Source: an uncultured Oscillospiraceae bacterium
GTDB lineage: Bacteria > Bacillota > Clostridia > Oscillospirales > Oscillospiraceae
Length of the DNA stretch: 64,000 nt
NCBI GenBank assembly: GCA_949841355.1
Contig: CATKZP010000002.1
Span: forward strand, 1 to 64,000
Direction: 5' to 3'
Below the pieces are notes generated by a model, which made no database searches, was not told the DNA's origin, and saw only the letters and a program-made list of their open reading frames with translations. Shown here piece by piece: positions 33,495 to 42,020 of this stretch. How positions within the stretch are numbered: position 1 is the first letter of the stretch; each line of letters begins with the position of its first letter. A program made the position numbers and the translations under genes.

Positions 33495-33701
33495 GTGCAT
33501 ATGAGACGACATAACGATATATTTTTGACATTTTCGCTTTTTTGACCAGATTTATTTGCCGGTTTTTATACATAATCACGATGTATTCCCGCAGTATTTC
33601 CGGGTTTCCTGATTTTTCCTTGTCCTGCAAATTTTTACATATGGCTTTATGTGTGTATTTCTGTCGAACCCCGGCCCCTGCTCCCGCCTCCGGCGAGACA
33701 G

Positions 33702-33779
33702 TATTTCAAATTATTTTGAAATACTTCTTGACAGTGTCCTCCCCACCTGCTAATATCAATTTAAAGAAAATTTGAAATA
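33702..33779 (+). promoter_or_regulatory. Promoter with ArsR-type operators for the sdpR/sdpI-like genes
   Basis: TTGACA (33728-33733), a 17-bp spacer and TAATAT (33751-33756). A perfect 9-bp dyad TATTTCAAA/TTTGAAATA (33702-33723) lies just upstream and a half-site TTTGAAATA (33771-33779) downstream. The arrangement fits autorepression by the ArsR-type protein that follows. Confidence 0.7.
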
Positions 33780-33797
33780 GTTTGGGAGGGACACCCC

Positions 33798-34181
33798 ATG
33801 GGCGTATCGGACATCCTGGCGGCGCTGGCCGACGAGAACCGCCGCCAAATACTCCTCCAGCTCAAGCGGGGCCGCGTCTCCTCCGGCGCGCTGGCCCAGG
33901 CGGTGGGCATGACTCCCCAGGCCCTGTCCTACCACCTGAAAAAGCTGAAAGAGGCGGAGCTGATCTACGAGACCCGGCGGAAAAACTTCATCTTCTACGA
34001 GCTGGACCTGACGGTGCTGGACGAGGCCATTTTATGGCTGGACGACTTGAGAGGAGGCGCGGATCATGAACAAAACTCTGAAAACAATGTATACCGCCTG
34101 CATCCTGCTGATCCTTCTGGCGCTGATTCTGGTGCTGGCGGCGCTGCCCTTTCTGCCGGACCGCATCCCGGCCCACTATGA
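33798..34181 (+). CDS. ArsR/SdpR-family autorepressor
   Basis: The 127-residue frame has a winged helix-turn-helix in its first 90 residues (DILAALADENRRQILLQLKRGRVSSGALAQAVGMTPQALSYHLKKLKEAELIYETRRKNFIFYELD). No metal-site cysteines are seen, fitting the SdpR branch, which represses an operon with an SdpI-type immunity protein. A GGGAGG ribosome site precedes the ATG. Family members are about 90 residues. Here the last 38 residues overlap the next gene out of frame and look non-natural (PSGADSGAGGAALSAG), so a lost stop or frameshift near 34066 is likely. Confidence 0.8.
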   Translation: MGVSDILAALADENRRQILLQLKRGRVSSGALAQAVGMTPQALSYHLKKLKEAELIYETRRKNFIFYELDLTVLDEAILWLDDLRGGADHEQNSENNVYRLHPADPSGADSGAGGAALSAGPHPGPL

Positions 34182-34740
34182 CGCGGCGGGCGTGGTAAAC
34201 CGCTGGGGGAGCAAATTTGAAATGCTGATCTTTCCGGGCCTTCTGCTCCCCTACGGGGCGCTGTGGCTGGGCACCTGCCGGATGTGCCGGGAATTTCCCT
34301 CCGGGGAGATAGGGGAGCGCATCATAGTCATCGGAGGCGTTGCCCAGTTCGCCGTGTTCGACCTGATGACCGCGTACTTTTTGTATACCAGCTTCCGGCA
34401 GGTGGAAAACCTGGCCTTCATGCCCTTGGACCTCAACCAGCTCCTCTGCGGTTTGAGCGGCCTGGGGTTCATCGCCCTGGGCAACTGGATGCCCAAGCTG
34501 AAGGAGCCCGGCCCGGTGGGCCTGCGCACCCCGTGGAGCGTGAAAAACACGGCGGTCTGGCGGAAATGCCAGCGGTTTGGCGGCTGGGTCATGGCGGCGA
34601 TGGGGGCAGTCTGCGTCCTGGCCGCCCTGCTGGCGGAGGGCGCGTGGTGCTGGCTGTGGATGGCGGCGGCGGCCGCGGCCGCTCTGGCCGCCAGCGTCGT
34701 ATACTCCCGGCACGCGGCCAAAACCACCCCGGACGAATAA
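34066..34740 (+). CDS. SdpI-family membrane protein
   Basis: This 224-residue membrane protein has about six spans. It contains the DUF1648 segment (LPDRIPAHYDAAGVVNRWGSK, about 34-54) and the SdpI signature (GNWMPKLKEPGPVGLRTPWSVKNTAVWRKCQRFGGW, about 142-177). SdpI gives immunity to the SdpC toxin in Bacillus and, on toxin binding, sequesters SdpR at the membrane. No sdpABC toxin genes are here, so this pair may be a stand-alone immunity or envelope-stress module. An AGGAGG site precedes its ATG inside the end of the repressor gene. Confidence 0.85.
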   Translation: MNKTLKTMYTACILLILLALILVLAALPFLPDRIPAHYDAAGVVNRWGSKFEMLIFPGLLLPYGALWLGTCRMCREFPSGEIGERIIVIGGVAQFAVFDLMTAYFLYTSFRQVENLAFMPLDLNQLLCGLSGLGFIALGNWMPKLKEPGPVGLRTPWSVKNTAVWRKCQRFGGWVMAAMGAVCVLAALLAEGAWCWLWMAAAAAAALAASVVYSRHAAKTTPDE

Positions 34741-34761
34741 AACAAATAACGATAAGGCGGT

Positions 34762-35094
34762 ATGGATATGGTTTTTTATTCCGTGATTATGTTTGCTGGG
34801 GCGCTGCTGTTCTTTGGTGTGGCGGCCGCGATCTACAGGGGAAACACAAACTTAATTCACTCGTACCATCAGACGCAGGTGGAAGAGGCGGACAAGAAAA
34901 AATACGGGGAAGCTTTCTCCAAAGGTCTGTTTGTGCTGGCCATTGCCATGGTATTCAGCGGGGTAATTGCGCTGTTTGGGGAGACGGTCCCGGTTGTGGT
35001 CCTCTCAGTGGGCGTCCTGCTGGCGGGAATGGCAGTCTCGTTTCTCATGCTGGCCAAGGTGCAAAAGGAGTTTAACGGCGGATTCATCCGCTAA
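34762..35094 (+). CDS. DUF3784-like small membrane protein
   Basis: This 110-residue protein has three hydrophobic spans (about 5-22, 55-74, 80-98). A polar loop (NTNLIHSYHQTQVEEADKKKYGEAFSKG, about 28-55) contains the NLI.GYH-like motif of DUF3784 proteins. Such proteins often accompany SdpI-like genes. It is 21 bp downstream in the same direction. Function unknown. Confidence 0.75.
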   Translation: MDMVFYSVIMFAGALLFFGVAAAIYRGNTNLIHSYHQTQVEEADKKKYGEAFSKGLFVLAIAMVFSGVIALFGETVPVVVLSVGVLLAGMAVSFLMLAKVQKEFNGGFIR

Positions 35095-35103
35095 CCGGCG
35101 AAA

Positions 35104-35139
35104 AAAGCGCCCCTCCCCCGCTTGGGGGAGGGGCGCTTT
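35104..35139. terminator. Bidirectional terminator
   Basis: A 16-bp perfect stem AAAGCGCCCCTCCCCC/GGGGGAGGGGCGCTTT has a 4-base loop, with A/T runs on both sides, between the convergent DUF3784-like and pepF genes. Confidence 0.85.
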
Positions 35140-35150
35140 GCGTATCGTCC

Positions 35151-36854
35151 TTACTCGATGCCGCTGAGATCGAACTGGTCCAGCCAGTCGCTGGCGGTCT
35201 GGCACACGCCCCGTAGGCACTCCTCGCCAAAGGGGCTCTCCAATCCCGCGTTTTCCAGCAGGCCGGTGAAGGTGCGGCTGCCGCCCTGGCGGGTGTAGGC
35301 CATGTACTTCTCCCAGGCCAGCCCGCGGTCCTTCTGGAGCAGCGCCCAGAACTGAAGGGCTACGGTCTGGGCCAGGCAGTAGTCGATATAGTAGAAGGGG
35401 CTGGAATAGATGTGGTGCTGGCGCTGCCAGCCCTCCCCCTCGGCGTAGAAGGGGATGTCCCCGTCCAGCTTCATCCAGGGCATATACACCCCCAGCAGCT
35501 CTTTCCAGACGGCGTGGCGCTGGGCGGGGGTCATGTCCGGGTTGGCGTAAACCTCGTGCTGGAAGTGGTCCACCATGGTGCCGTAGGGGATGAAGGTGAG
35601 GGCGCCGGACAGGTGGCTGTAAAGGAACTTCCGGGTGTCCTTGCCGAAGAAGCCCTCCGCCCAGGGCCAGGCCATGAACTCCATGGACATGGAGTGGACC
35701 TCGCAGGCCTCCATGCCAGGCCAGACGTACTCCATGGGCACCCGGTCCCGGTTCATCCAGGCGGCGAAGGCGTGGCCCGCCTCGTGGGTGACCACCTCCA
35801 CATCCCCCTGGGTGCCGTTGAAGTTGGCGAAGATGAAGGGCACCCGGTAGTCGGGGATGGAGGTGCAGTAGCCGCCGGAGCGCTTGCCCTCGGTGGACAG
35901 CACGTCCAGCAGCTCATTGTCCAGCATGGTCTGGAAGAACTCGGACGTCTCGGGGGACAGCTCGTCGTAGAATTTCTTGCCCTGGGCCAGGATGTCGTCG
36001 GGGCTGCCCTGGGGCCGGGGGTTGCCGGAACGGAACTCCAGGGCGTTGTCGGCAAAGCTCATGGGGTACTGCTTGCCCAGCCGCTTGGCCTGCTCCCGGT
36101 AGATGCGGTCGGCCACCGGCACCAGGTACTTCACCACCGCGGCGCGGAACTTCTCCACGTCCTCCTTGGCGTAGCAGTTGCGGGTCATGCGGTAGTAGCC
36201 CAGGGTGGTGTACCCCTCGCAGCCCAGCGTCTTACCCATTTCGTCCCGCAGGTGGGTGAGCTGGTCGTAGAGGCGGTCCAGGTCGGCCTGATGGTCCTTG
36301 TACCACTGGCCCTCCGCCTTCCAGGCGGCCAGGCGGCGGGCGTCGTCCGCGTCCGTCTTGAAGGGGGTGAGCTGGGACAGGGTGTAGATCTTGCCCTCGA
36401 AGGGGATCTGTGCGGAGGCCAGCAGCTTTTCATACTCGGTGGTCAGGTCGTTCTCCTGCTGGAGCTGGGGGATGATCTCCGGGGAGAAGGTCTTGAGCTG
36501 GATCTCGGCGTTTATAAACATCAGATCGCCGTACTCCGCCTCGAACTCCTTGCGGAAGGGGGAATCCAGCATGGCCATGGTCCACGCCTGCATGTACTCC
36601 TGGAGCTGGGGCATGGCGCCGTTCCAGAAGGTCTCCTCCCCGTCGTAGAACGGGTCCCGGGTGTCGATGGAGTGGCGGACGCTGGCCAGGGTGGCCATGG
36701 TGTCGATGTGCTTCAGCTCCCGCTCCCGGTCCATCATGACGGCCTTGGCCTCCTCATAGGAATCCGCGCCCTTCAGCCGCTCCACCAGGCCGGACAGGGT
36801 CTGCTTCATCCCCTCCAGGTCGGGGCGCTCATAGGGCATCTGGGAAAATTTCAT
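35151..36854 (-). CDS. pepF: M3-family oligoendopeptidase (PepF-like)
   Basis: This 567-residue zinc metallopeptidase has the HEXXH motif in VVTHEAGHAFAAW (about residues 358-370), with the downstream EACEVHSMSMEF glutamate that completes the zinc site. It cleaves short peptides in the cytoplasm. Length is normal for the family. An AGGAGG-type ribosome site lies before the ATG. A parS-like palindrome sits about 30 bases upstream. Confidence 0.92.
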   Translation of the reverse strand: MKFSQMPYERPDLEGMKQTLSGLVERLKGADSYEEAKAVMMDRERELKHIDTMATLASVRHSIDTRDPFYDGEETFWNGAMPQLQEYMQAWTMAMLDSPFRKEFEAEYGDLMFINAEIQLKTFSPEIIPQLQQENDLTTEYEKLLASAQIPFEGKIYTLSQLTPFKTDADDARRLAAWKAEGQWYKDHQADLDRLYDQLTHLRDEMGKTLGCEGYTTLGYYRMTRNCYAKEDVEKFRAAVVKYLVPVADRIYREQAKRLGKQYPMSFADNALEFRSGNPRPQGSPDDILAQGKKFYDELSPETSEFFQTMLDNELLDVLSTEGKRSGGYCTSIPDYRVPFIFANFNGTQGDVEVVTHEAGHAFAAWMNRDRVPMEYVWPGMEACEVHSMSMEFMAWPWAEGFFGKDTRKFLYSHLSGALTFIPYGTMVDHFQHEVYANPDMTPAQRHAVWKELLGVYMPWMKLDGDIPFYAEGEGWQRQHHIYSSPFYYIDYCLAQTVALQFWALLQKDRGLAWEKYMAYTRQGGSRTFTGLLENAGLESPFGEECLRGVCQTASDWLDQFDLSGIE

Positions 36855-36885
36855 GGTGACTCCTCCTTGATGAAATCAGAACGAA

Positions 36886-36901
36886 CGTTTCACGTGAAAC
36901 A
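36886..36901. promoter_or_regulatory. parS-like ParB binding site
   Basis: The 16-mer CGTTTCACGTGAAACA matches the ParB (Spo0J) centromere consensus TGTTTCACGTGAAACA at 15 of 16 positions, differing only at base 1. It lies between pepF and the NUDIX gene. parS sites cluster around oriC, and dnaX-ybaB is origin-proximal in many Firmicutes, so this region is probably near the chromosomal origin. Confidence 0.75.
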
Positions 36902-36903
36902 TT

Positions 36904-37386
36904 CTAAACAATGGTTTGGCCGTTCAGCACGGCCCGCACCAGCTTGTCGGTTTCGCTCCTGTAGTCCAGGGTGAGCAGGAAGGGCGGCGCGTCCTGCGCC
37001 AGCAGCTGGAGGAAGATCTCGTCCCCCTCCCAGATGGGCAGCCGGGTTACTTCGCCCTTGGGCACCCACTTCAGCTCGCCCTCATTGCAGTCCATATCCA
37101 GCTCCCCCGTCCAGCCCGTGGCGGTGAACAGGTACATGAACTGGTCCGAGCTGCTGTCGTTACACAAAAAGGTGACCACCCCACGGAACCGGAACTCGGT
37201 GAGGGTGAGGCCGGTCTCCTCCAGCACCTCCCGGCGCAGGCACTCGTCGGGGCTTTCGCCCTGCTCGAACTTGCCGCCCACGCCGATCCACTTGCCCTGG
37301 TTGATGTCCGCCTTTTTCTTCACCCGGTGGAGCATCAGGTACTCCCCCCGGCTGTTTTCCAGGTAGCACAGCGTGCTGTTATACAT
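36904..37386 (-). CDS. NUDIX hydrolase, MutT/8-oxo-dGTPase-like
   Basis: This 160-residue protein has the NUDIX box GKFEQGESPDECLRREVLEETGLTL (about residues 37-61), matching GX5EX7REUXEEXGU with all catalytic glutamates. The C-terminal part is typical of MutT-like 8-oxo-dGTP diphosphatases of Firmicutes (NDSSSDQFMYLFTATG). It removes oxidised or other nucleoside diphosphate derivatives. It follows ybaB by 13 bp. Confidence 0.87.
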   Translation of the reverse strand: MYNSTLCYLENSRGEYLMLHRVKKKADINQGKWIGVGGKFEQGESPDECLRREVLEETGLTLTEFRFRGVVTFLCNDSSSDQFMYLFTATGWTGELDMDCNEGELKWVPKGEVTRLPIWEGDEIFLQLLAQDAPPFLLTLDYRSETDKLVRAVLNGQTIV

Positions 37387-37399
37387 CTCTGCCGCCCGA

Positions 37400-37747
37400 T
37401 CAGAACGGAAGATTAAGTCCGCCCGTCAGCCTGGACATCTGGCTGGCGGCGTCCTCGGCGGCCTTGCGCAGCGCCTCGTTGACGGCGGCCACGATCAGGT
37501 CCTGGAGCATCTCCACGTCGTCCGGGTCCACCGCCTCGGGGTCGATGGCCACGGACACCAGCTCCTTCTTGCCCGACACCGTGGCGGACACCACGCCGCC
37601 CCCCGCCCCGGCCTCATAGGTTTTGCTCTCCAGCTCCTCCTGGGCCTTGAGCATGTCCTGCTGCATCTTCTGGGCCTGACGGATCATGTTGTTCATGTTC
37701 CCGCCGCCCATGCCGCCCATACCGCGGCTGTTGAATCCTTTTGCCAT
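37400..37747 (-). CDS. ybaB: YbaB/EbfC nucleoid-associated protein
   Basis: I start at [12 protein letters not shown] (37747), preceded by AGGAGGCAG; in-frame codons upstream are not conserved-looking. The 115-residue protein has a glycine/methionine-rich head and the YbaB core ([26 protein letters not shown], then [44 protein letters not shown]). It forms a DNA-binding dimer. The dnaX-ybaB order is conserved in Firmicutes; recR, which usually follows, is absent here and replaced by the NUDIX gene. Confidence 0.93.
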   Translation of the reverse strand: MAKGFNSRGMGGMGGGNMNNMIRQAQKMQQDMLKAQEELESKTYEAGAGGGVVSATVSGKKELVSVAIDPEAVDPDDVEMLQDLIVAAVNEALRKAAEDAASQMSRLTGGLNLPF

Positions 37748-37874
37748 TTGTCTGCCTCCTTCGCCGGCGCAGAGTCCGCGCCGCTCCGTTTCCGCCTGGG
37801 GCGAAAACTGTCTTTGCTCCCTTGCCTCTCCTCTCCCCGCACAGCCCAAGGGCGGCTTTGCGGGCGCCTCGGTT

Positions 37875-39608
37875 TTACTCCACTGTAATATTGCTGCCCC
37901 CCTGGGCCAGAAATTGCGTCAGGGGGTCTGCCTCCGCCGCCGCAGGGGCCGCCTCCGGCGGGGCCTGCCCCACCTTCACCACCACCCCGTGGGCCGTTCC
38001 GGTGAGCTGCTGGCACAGCTGGACCATGGGGCGGACGATGGCAGGCCGGTCCAGCATGTCCCGCAGGAAATCATTGGCCGTCCACAGGGTGATCTGCCGC
38101 CCGTCGAAACGGCCCTCCGCCATGGCGGGATTGCTGAGAAAGCTGTAGTCGCTCACTGCCAGCGCGCTCTTGAGCCGGTCCCGGAAGGCGGGCCACCCGG
38201 GCCAGCCCCCTCCGGCGGCCTCCGGCGCAGGGGGCGGCGAAGCCGCCGGCGGAGGAACAGGCTCCGGCTCCCGCCGGGGCCGGGGCGCGGGGCGGGGGGC
38301 CGGGGCGGATACGGGCCGGGGCTCCGGCTCCACATCCCAGGGGGGCGCGTCCTCGTCCCGGACCGGGGGCTCGTCGGGCAGCGGCGGCTCCTCCCAGGGG
38401 ACGGGTTCCGCAGGCGGCTCCTCCCGCCGGGGCGCGGGAGCGGCCCTGCGCTCCGGCCCGGGGACGGACCCTCCCCGCTCCTCCAAACGGGCCACCCGGG
38501 CGCACAGCCCCGCCGGAGACGGGTCCAGCGCCGGGTCGCACAGGGTAATCAGGCACAGCTCCATATCGGTGCGGCGGTTGGACGACCGGGTCAGCTCCGC
38601 CGCCGTTTTTTGCAGGCTGGCCAGCATCTGCGCCAGCCGGGGCGCCTCCAGCCGGGCGGACAGCCGCTTCAGCGTCTCGCCGTCAAAGCCCCCGGTCATC
38701 AGCGCCGCCCCCGCCCTGGGGGCGGTTTTGCGCACCAGCAGGTCCCGCACCAGGGCGGACAGCTCTCCCGCCAGGGCGGTCATCTCCCGGCCCCCGGCGT
38801 ACAGCTTATCCAGCCGCTCCAGGGCGGCGGCGGTGTCGCCGTCGGCGGCGTGCTCCAGCAGGGCGGCGGCCTCTAAGCTGCCCGCCAGCCCCAGGGTGGA
38901 CAGCACCCGCGCCTCGTCCACCGCCTCTCCCCCGCCGGAGCACTGGTCCAGCAGGGACAGCGCGTCCCGCATACCGCCCCCGGCCAGCCGGGCGATGAGG
39001 GCGGCGGCCTCCGCCGACAGGGGGAAGCCCTCCGCCCCGGCCACCCGCAGCAGGTGGGCGGCGATGTCCTCCGCCCGCAGGCGCTTGAAGGCGAACTGCT
39101 GGCACCGGCTCTTGATGGTGGCGGGCACCTTGTGCACCTCGGTGGTGGCCAGAATGAACATCAAATGCTCCGGCGGCTCCTCCAAAATCTGAAGCAGGGC
39201 GTTGAACGCCTGGGCGGACAGCATGTGCACCTCGTCCACAATGTAAACCCGCTTCTTCACCGTGGCGGGGGTGTAAACCGCCTCGTCCAGAATGGCCCGG
39301 ATGTCGTCCACCCGGTTGTTGGAGGCGGCGTCCAGCTCCAGCACGTCCAGGATGGAGCCGTTCTCAATGCCCAGGCAGGCGGGGCAGGCATTGCAGGGAT
39401 TGCCGTTTTGAGGGTTTTCGCAGTTCACCGCCCGGGCCAGCAGCTTGGCGCAGGAGGTCTTTCCCGTCCCCCGGGTGCCGGTGAACAGATAGGCGTGGGA
39501 CAGACGGCCGGCGGTCACCTGGCGCTTCAGCGTCTGGGTGACGTGGTCCTGGCCCACCACCTCGTCGAAGGTGCGCGAGCGCCACTTGCGGTACAGGGCC
39601 TGGTACAT
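37875..39608 (-). CDS. dnaX: DNA polymerase III subunits gamma/tau
   Basis: The start is at [14 protein letters not shown] (39608), with a GGAGAGGTGG ribosome site. An ATG one codon earlier is equally possible. The clamp-loader AAA+ core has Walker [16 protein letters not shown] (about 45-59), the zinc module [16 protein letters not shown] (about 64-79), Walker B VDEVHML and sensor [21 protein letters not shown]. After about residue 370 a long proline-rich linker leads to a C-terminal tau-like domain. About 577 residues in total. The SRP RNA is immediately upstream, as in Bacillus. Confidence 0.96.
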   Translation of the reverse strand: MYQALYRKWRSRTFDEVVGQDHVTQTLKRQVTAGRLSHAYLFTGTRGTGKTSCAKLLARAVNCENPQNGNPCNACPACLGIENGSILDVLELDAASNNRVDDIRAILDEAVYTPATVKKRVYIVDEVHMLSAQAFNALLQILEEPPEHLMFILATTEVHKVPATIKSRCQQFAFKRLRAEDIAAHLLRVAGAEGFPLSAEAAALIARLAGGGMRDALSLLDQCSGGGEAVDEARVLSTLGLAGSLEAAALLEHAADGDTAAALERLDKLYAGGREMTALAGELSALVRDLLVRKTAPRAGAALMTGGFDGETLKRLSARLEAPRLAQMLASLQKTAAELTRSSNRRTDMELCLITLCDPALDPSPAGLCARVARLEERGGSVPGPERRAAPAPRREEPPAEPVPWEEPPLPDEPPVRDEDAPPWDVEPEPRPVSAPAPRPAPRPRREPEPVPPPAASPPPAPEAAGGGWPGWPAFRDRLKSALAVSDYSFLSNPAMAEGRFDGRQITLWTANDFLRDMLDRPAIVRPMVQLCQQLTGTAHGVVVKVGQAPPEAAPAAAEADPLTQFLAQGGSNITVE

Positions 39609-39630
39609 CATAGACCACCTCTCCAATATA

Positions 39631-39662
39631 AAACAAACGCGCAGCGCTGTATCACGCTGCGC
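39631..39662 (-). terminator. Terminator of the SRP RNA
   Basis: An 8-bp perfect stem GCGCAGCG/CGCTGCGC with an 8-base loop is followed on the minus strand by GTTTGTTTTAT, just before the dnaX ribosome site. Confidence 0.8.
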
Positions 39663-39759
39663 CTATCGTGCGCTGGGTTCCTTGTCACGCTTGGGCCGAG
39701 CCGCTTTCGCTCCGCTCCAAGCTCCCCTATGCGCCTGCCCTCGCGCTTCGGCGCAAAAC

Positions 39760-40032
39760 AAGACCGCGCACCGGCCTTTGAAGGACAGGATATGCCCGTT
39801 ACCCATACAGCCGGCTCAGGACCGGCGCTCCCACGGCACACGCCCAGGTCCGCTTAGTGCTGCTCGGTTCCCCGCCTGACACGGTTCACGGGTGAGCGTT
39901 GCGCGGGACCGATCCATCATCGCTGCTTATATGGGGCAGGCGGCACAGTCTGCCTCCGGGGGCCGGGATTCATCCCTGCTGTAGCGGGTTGCAGGTACAG
40001 GGCACCGCTAACTCCCCGACTAGCGCGGCCTT
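39760..40032 (-). ncRNA. ffs: Signal recognition particle RNA, large Bacillus type
   Basis: Read on the minus strand, the 5' Alu-domain segment GGGGAGTTAGCGGTGCCCTG, then CCTGCAACCCGCTACAGCAGGG, closely follows the Bacillus scRNA. The S-domain has CGTGTCAGGCGGGGAACCGA and GCAGCACTAAGCGG, the Ffh-binding loop. The ends close as a 10-bp helix (40023-40032 with 39760-39769, one G-U pair), so the mature RNA is about 273 nt. It scaffolds Ffh for co-translational targeting. A promoter lies at 40065-40093 and a terminator at 39631-39662. Confidence 0.93.
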
Positions 40033-40064
40033 GCCTCGCGCCGAGGCGCTTGCAGGCCGCAGTT

Positions 40065-40093
40065 ATTTTATCACGGACGGGAAAATTTATCAA
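40065..40093 (-). promoter_or_regulatory. Promoter of the SRP RNA
   Basis: Minus-strand TTGATA (40093-40088), a 17-bp spacer and TAAAAT (40070-40065), about 33 bases before the mature 5' end. Confidence 0.7.
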
Positions 40094-40136
40094 CTCTATT
40101 TTTCTATTTTCCAAAATTCCGGCAATTCCCGCCTGT

Positions 40137-40778
40137 TCAGCGCAGAATATGCCACACGTTGTCCCCCTGGAAGCCGCAGGCGCGGTAGACCCGCTCGGGC
40201 TGGGTGGGGTTCTCCCGCTCGCCGGACACGGTGGCGAAGTCCGCGAAGCCCGCCATGGCCGCCAGCGCCCGGGCCGTCAGCCCCGCGGCGATCCCCCGCC
40301 GCCTGAACTCGGGCAGCACCTGGAGCCACTCGACGACCCCCTCCCCCGCCTCCGGGTCGAACTCTCCGATGACCGCGCCCACCAGCGCCCCGTCCGCAAA
40401 GGCCCCGATCCACAGCTCCGGCCGGTAGACTGGGGATGCGGTCCACCCCAGCACCTCCTCCGCGGTCACTTCAATGCCGGAATGGCGGTAGCAGCGGCAG
40501 ATCAGCTCCGCCGCCTCCCCCGCCCGCCCGCTCGCCAGCGGGCCGAAGGACACGCCCTCCGCCGGTTCCAGCCGGGGGATGTCCTCCAGGCGGTGGATCA
40601 GCCGGAAATAGCTGCTGTGGGCGCGGCCTTCCGCCATGGACGCGTCAAAGCGGCTGTGGTGAATCACGTCCACCCCCGGGTGGCCCGCCATCCCTTTCTC
40701 CTTCCAGTAGGGGAGGGCCAGCGCGCCGCAGGGGTCCGCCAGATATTCCGAAAGGGTCATCATGCCGCATCGCCCCAT
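40137..40778 (-). CDS. GNAT-family N-acetyltransferase
   Basis: This 213-residue frame (a start five codons in, at MMTLSEYL, is also possible) has a GNAT C-terminal half. Motif A is VEWLQVLPEFRRRGIAAGLTARALAAM (about residues 149-175), with the R-x-x-G-x-A pyrophosphate loop, and RVYRACGFQGDNVWHIL closes the fold (about 197-213). It transfers an acetyl group from acetyl-CoA to an unknown amine. Monocistronic, upstream of the SRP RNA promoter in the same direction. Confidence 0.82.
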   Translation of the reverse strand: MGRCGMMTLSEYLADPCGALALPYWKEKGMAGHPGVDVIHHSRFDASMAEGRAHSSYFRLIHRLEDIPRLEPAEGVSFGPLASGRAGEAAELICRCYRHSGIEVTAEEVLGWTASPVYRPELWIGAFADGALVGAVIGEFDPEAGEGVVEWLQVLPEFRRRGIAAGLTARALAAMAGFADFATVSGERENPTQPERVYRACGFQGDNVWHILR

Positions 40779-40850
40779 TTCTCATAGTTTTCTCCCCACA
40801 ATCATACGGGATCGGGCGGGATCTGTCAAGGCGGGGCGGCGGCGCGGCCC

Positions 40851-40879
40851 TTGCAATCCGCCGGGCAGTTTGATATAAT
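40851..40879 (+). promoter_or_regulatory. Promoter of the ATP-grasp operon
   Basis: TTGCAA (40851-40856), a 17-bp spacer and a consensus TATAAT (40874-40879), 33 bases before the first gene. Confidence 0.75.
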
Positions 40880-40911
40880 ATCTGCCAACAAACGCGAAAG
40901 GGGGGCGCACC

Positions 40912-42018
40912 ATGGACACCGTCGTCATCACGGACGGGAAATACCGCGCTTCCATCGCCGCCGCCCGGATGCTGGGGCGCAGCGGCCGCCGGGTGGCCGT
41001 CCTCCAGACCCGGGGGGACCAGCGGCTGGAGCCGCCGGTGTTCGCCTCCCGCTACGCCGCCGAAACGCGCTGGCTGGAGGGCCGCGCGTCGGACCCGGAC
41101 TACCCGGACCGGCTGTATGAGCTGCTGGCGGGCTGCGGCCGTCCGGTGCTGTTCTGCGCGGGGGCGGCCACCCTGAACGCCGTGGCGAAGCAGTGGGAGC
41201 GCTTTTCCCAGGTGTGCGATTTCCTCATCGCCCCGCCGGAGACGCTGGACCAGCTCAACGACAAGCAGGCGGTCCACCGCCGCTGCGTGGAGCTGGGCAT
41301 ACCCGTCCCCCGGCAGTTCGAGGGCGCGCCCGACCGCTTTCCCGTGATTATCAAGCCCCGCTGCGGGGAAAAATTCGGTCTGAAGGCCAAGGACCGCTAT
41401 GCCGTGGCCAACACCCCGACGGAGTACGAGGCCCACCGCGCCCGGATGGCCCGGTACGACCCCCACCCCATCGTCCAGGAACGGGTGGAGGGGGCCGGGG
41501 CCGGGGCCAGCCTGCTGCTGGACCGGGAGGGCCGGCTCATCGCCGCCCTCTGCCACCGGCGGATTCGGGAATACCCCGCCTCCGGCGGGCCCTCCACCTG
41601 CTGCGAGAGCTTTTACGACGAGGGCATGATCAGCCAGGCGTACCGCCTGCTGGCCTCCTTCGGCTTCGTGGGCATGGCCATGGTGGAGTTCAAGGGAGAG
41701 CGGGTGCTGGAGGTCAATCCCCGGGTGTGGGGCAGCTTCCCCATGACCGAGCGGGCGGATAGCCCCTTCGCCGTGCGCTACGCCCGGGCCGCCCGGGGGG
41801 AACGGCTGGACTACCAGCCCCGGGACTACCAGACCGGCGTGCGTATGCGCTTCACCCTCAACGACGGCGCGGCCATGCTGGACTACCTGCGCCACGGCCG
41901 TCCCGGCCCCTTCTTCCAGGGCGCGGCCGACTGGTTCCGGGCCAAGGAGGCCCTCGCCGCCAAGGACGATCCCGGACCCTGGCGGCGCTACCTGCGAAAT
42001 ACGCTGCTGAGAAGGTAA
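40912..42018 (+). CDS. ATP-grasp family ligase of unknown substrate
   Basis: This 368-residue protein has an N-terminal Rossmann-like part (VVITDGKYRASIAAARMLGRSGRRVAVL) and an ATP-grasp core. Visible elements are the lysine loop FPVIIKPRCGEKFGLKAK (about 143-160), PIVQERVEG, and the metal site MVEFKGERVLEVNPRVWGSFP (about 258-278), with glutamate and asparagine in place. It should join a carboxylate to an amine, thiol or similar. First of a tight three-gene operon (2-3 bp gaps) with a PHP phosphoesterase and a polysaccharide deacetylase. The group suggests modification of a cell-envelope or exported conjugate; substrate unknown. Confidence 0.82.
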   Translation: MDTVVITDGKYRASIAAARMLGRSGRRVAVLQTRGDQRLEPPVFASRYAAETRWLEGRASDPDYPDRLYELLAGCGRPVLFCAGAATLNAVAKQWERFSQVCDFLIAPPETLDQLNDKQAVHRRCVELGIPVPRQFEGAPDRFPVIIKPRCGEKFGLKAKDRYAVANTPTEYEAHRARMARYDPHPIVQERVEGAGAGASLLLDREGRLIAALCHRRIREYPASGGPSTCCESFYDEGMISQAYRLLASFGFVGMAMVEFKGERVLEVNPRVWGSFPMTERADSPFAVRYARAARGERLDYQPRDYQTGVRMRFTLNDGAAMLDYLRHGRPGPFFQGAADWFRAKEALAAKDDPGPWRRYLRNTLLRR

Positions 42019-42020
42019 CT

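Larger units (their letters stand above)
33354..33797. other. Divergent regulatory region, importer operon and SdpR/I pair
   Basis: About 440 AT-rich bases with no gene. They hold a cre-like site (33481-33494), SdpR-type operators (33702-33723 and 33771-33779) and the promoter at 33728-33756. An imperfect hairpin is also visible near 33392-33405 in the importer leader. Confidence 0.6.
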
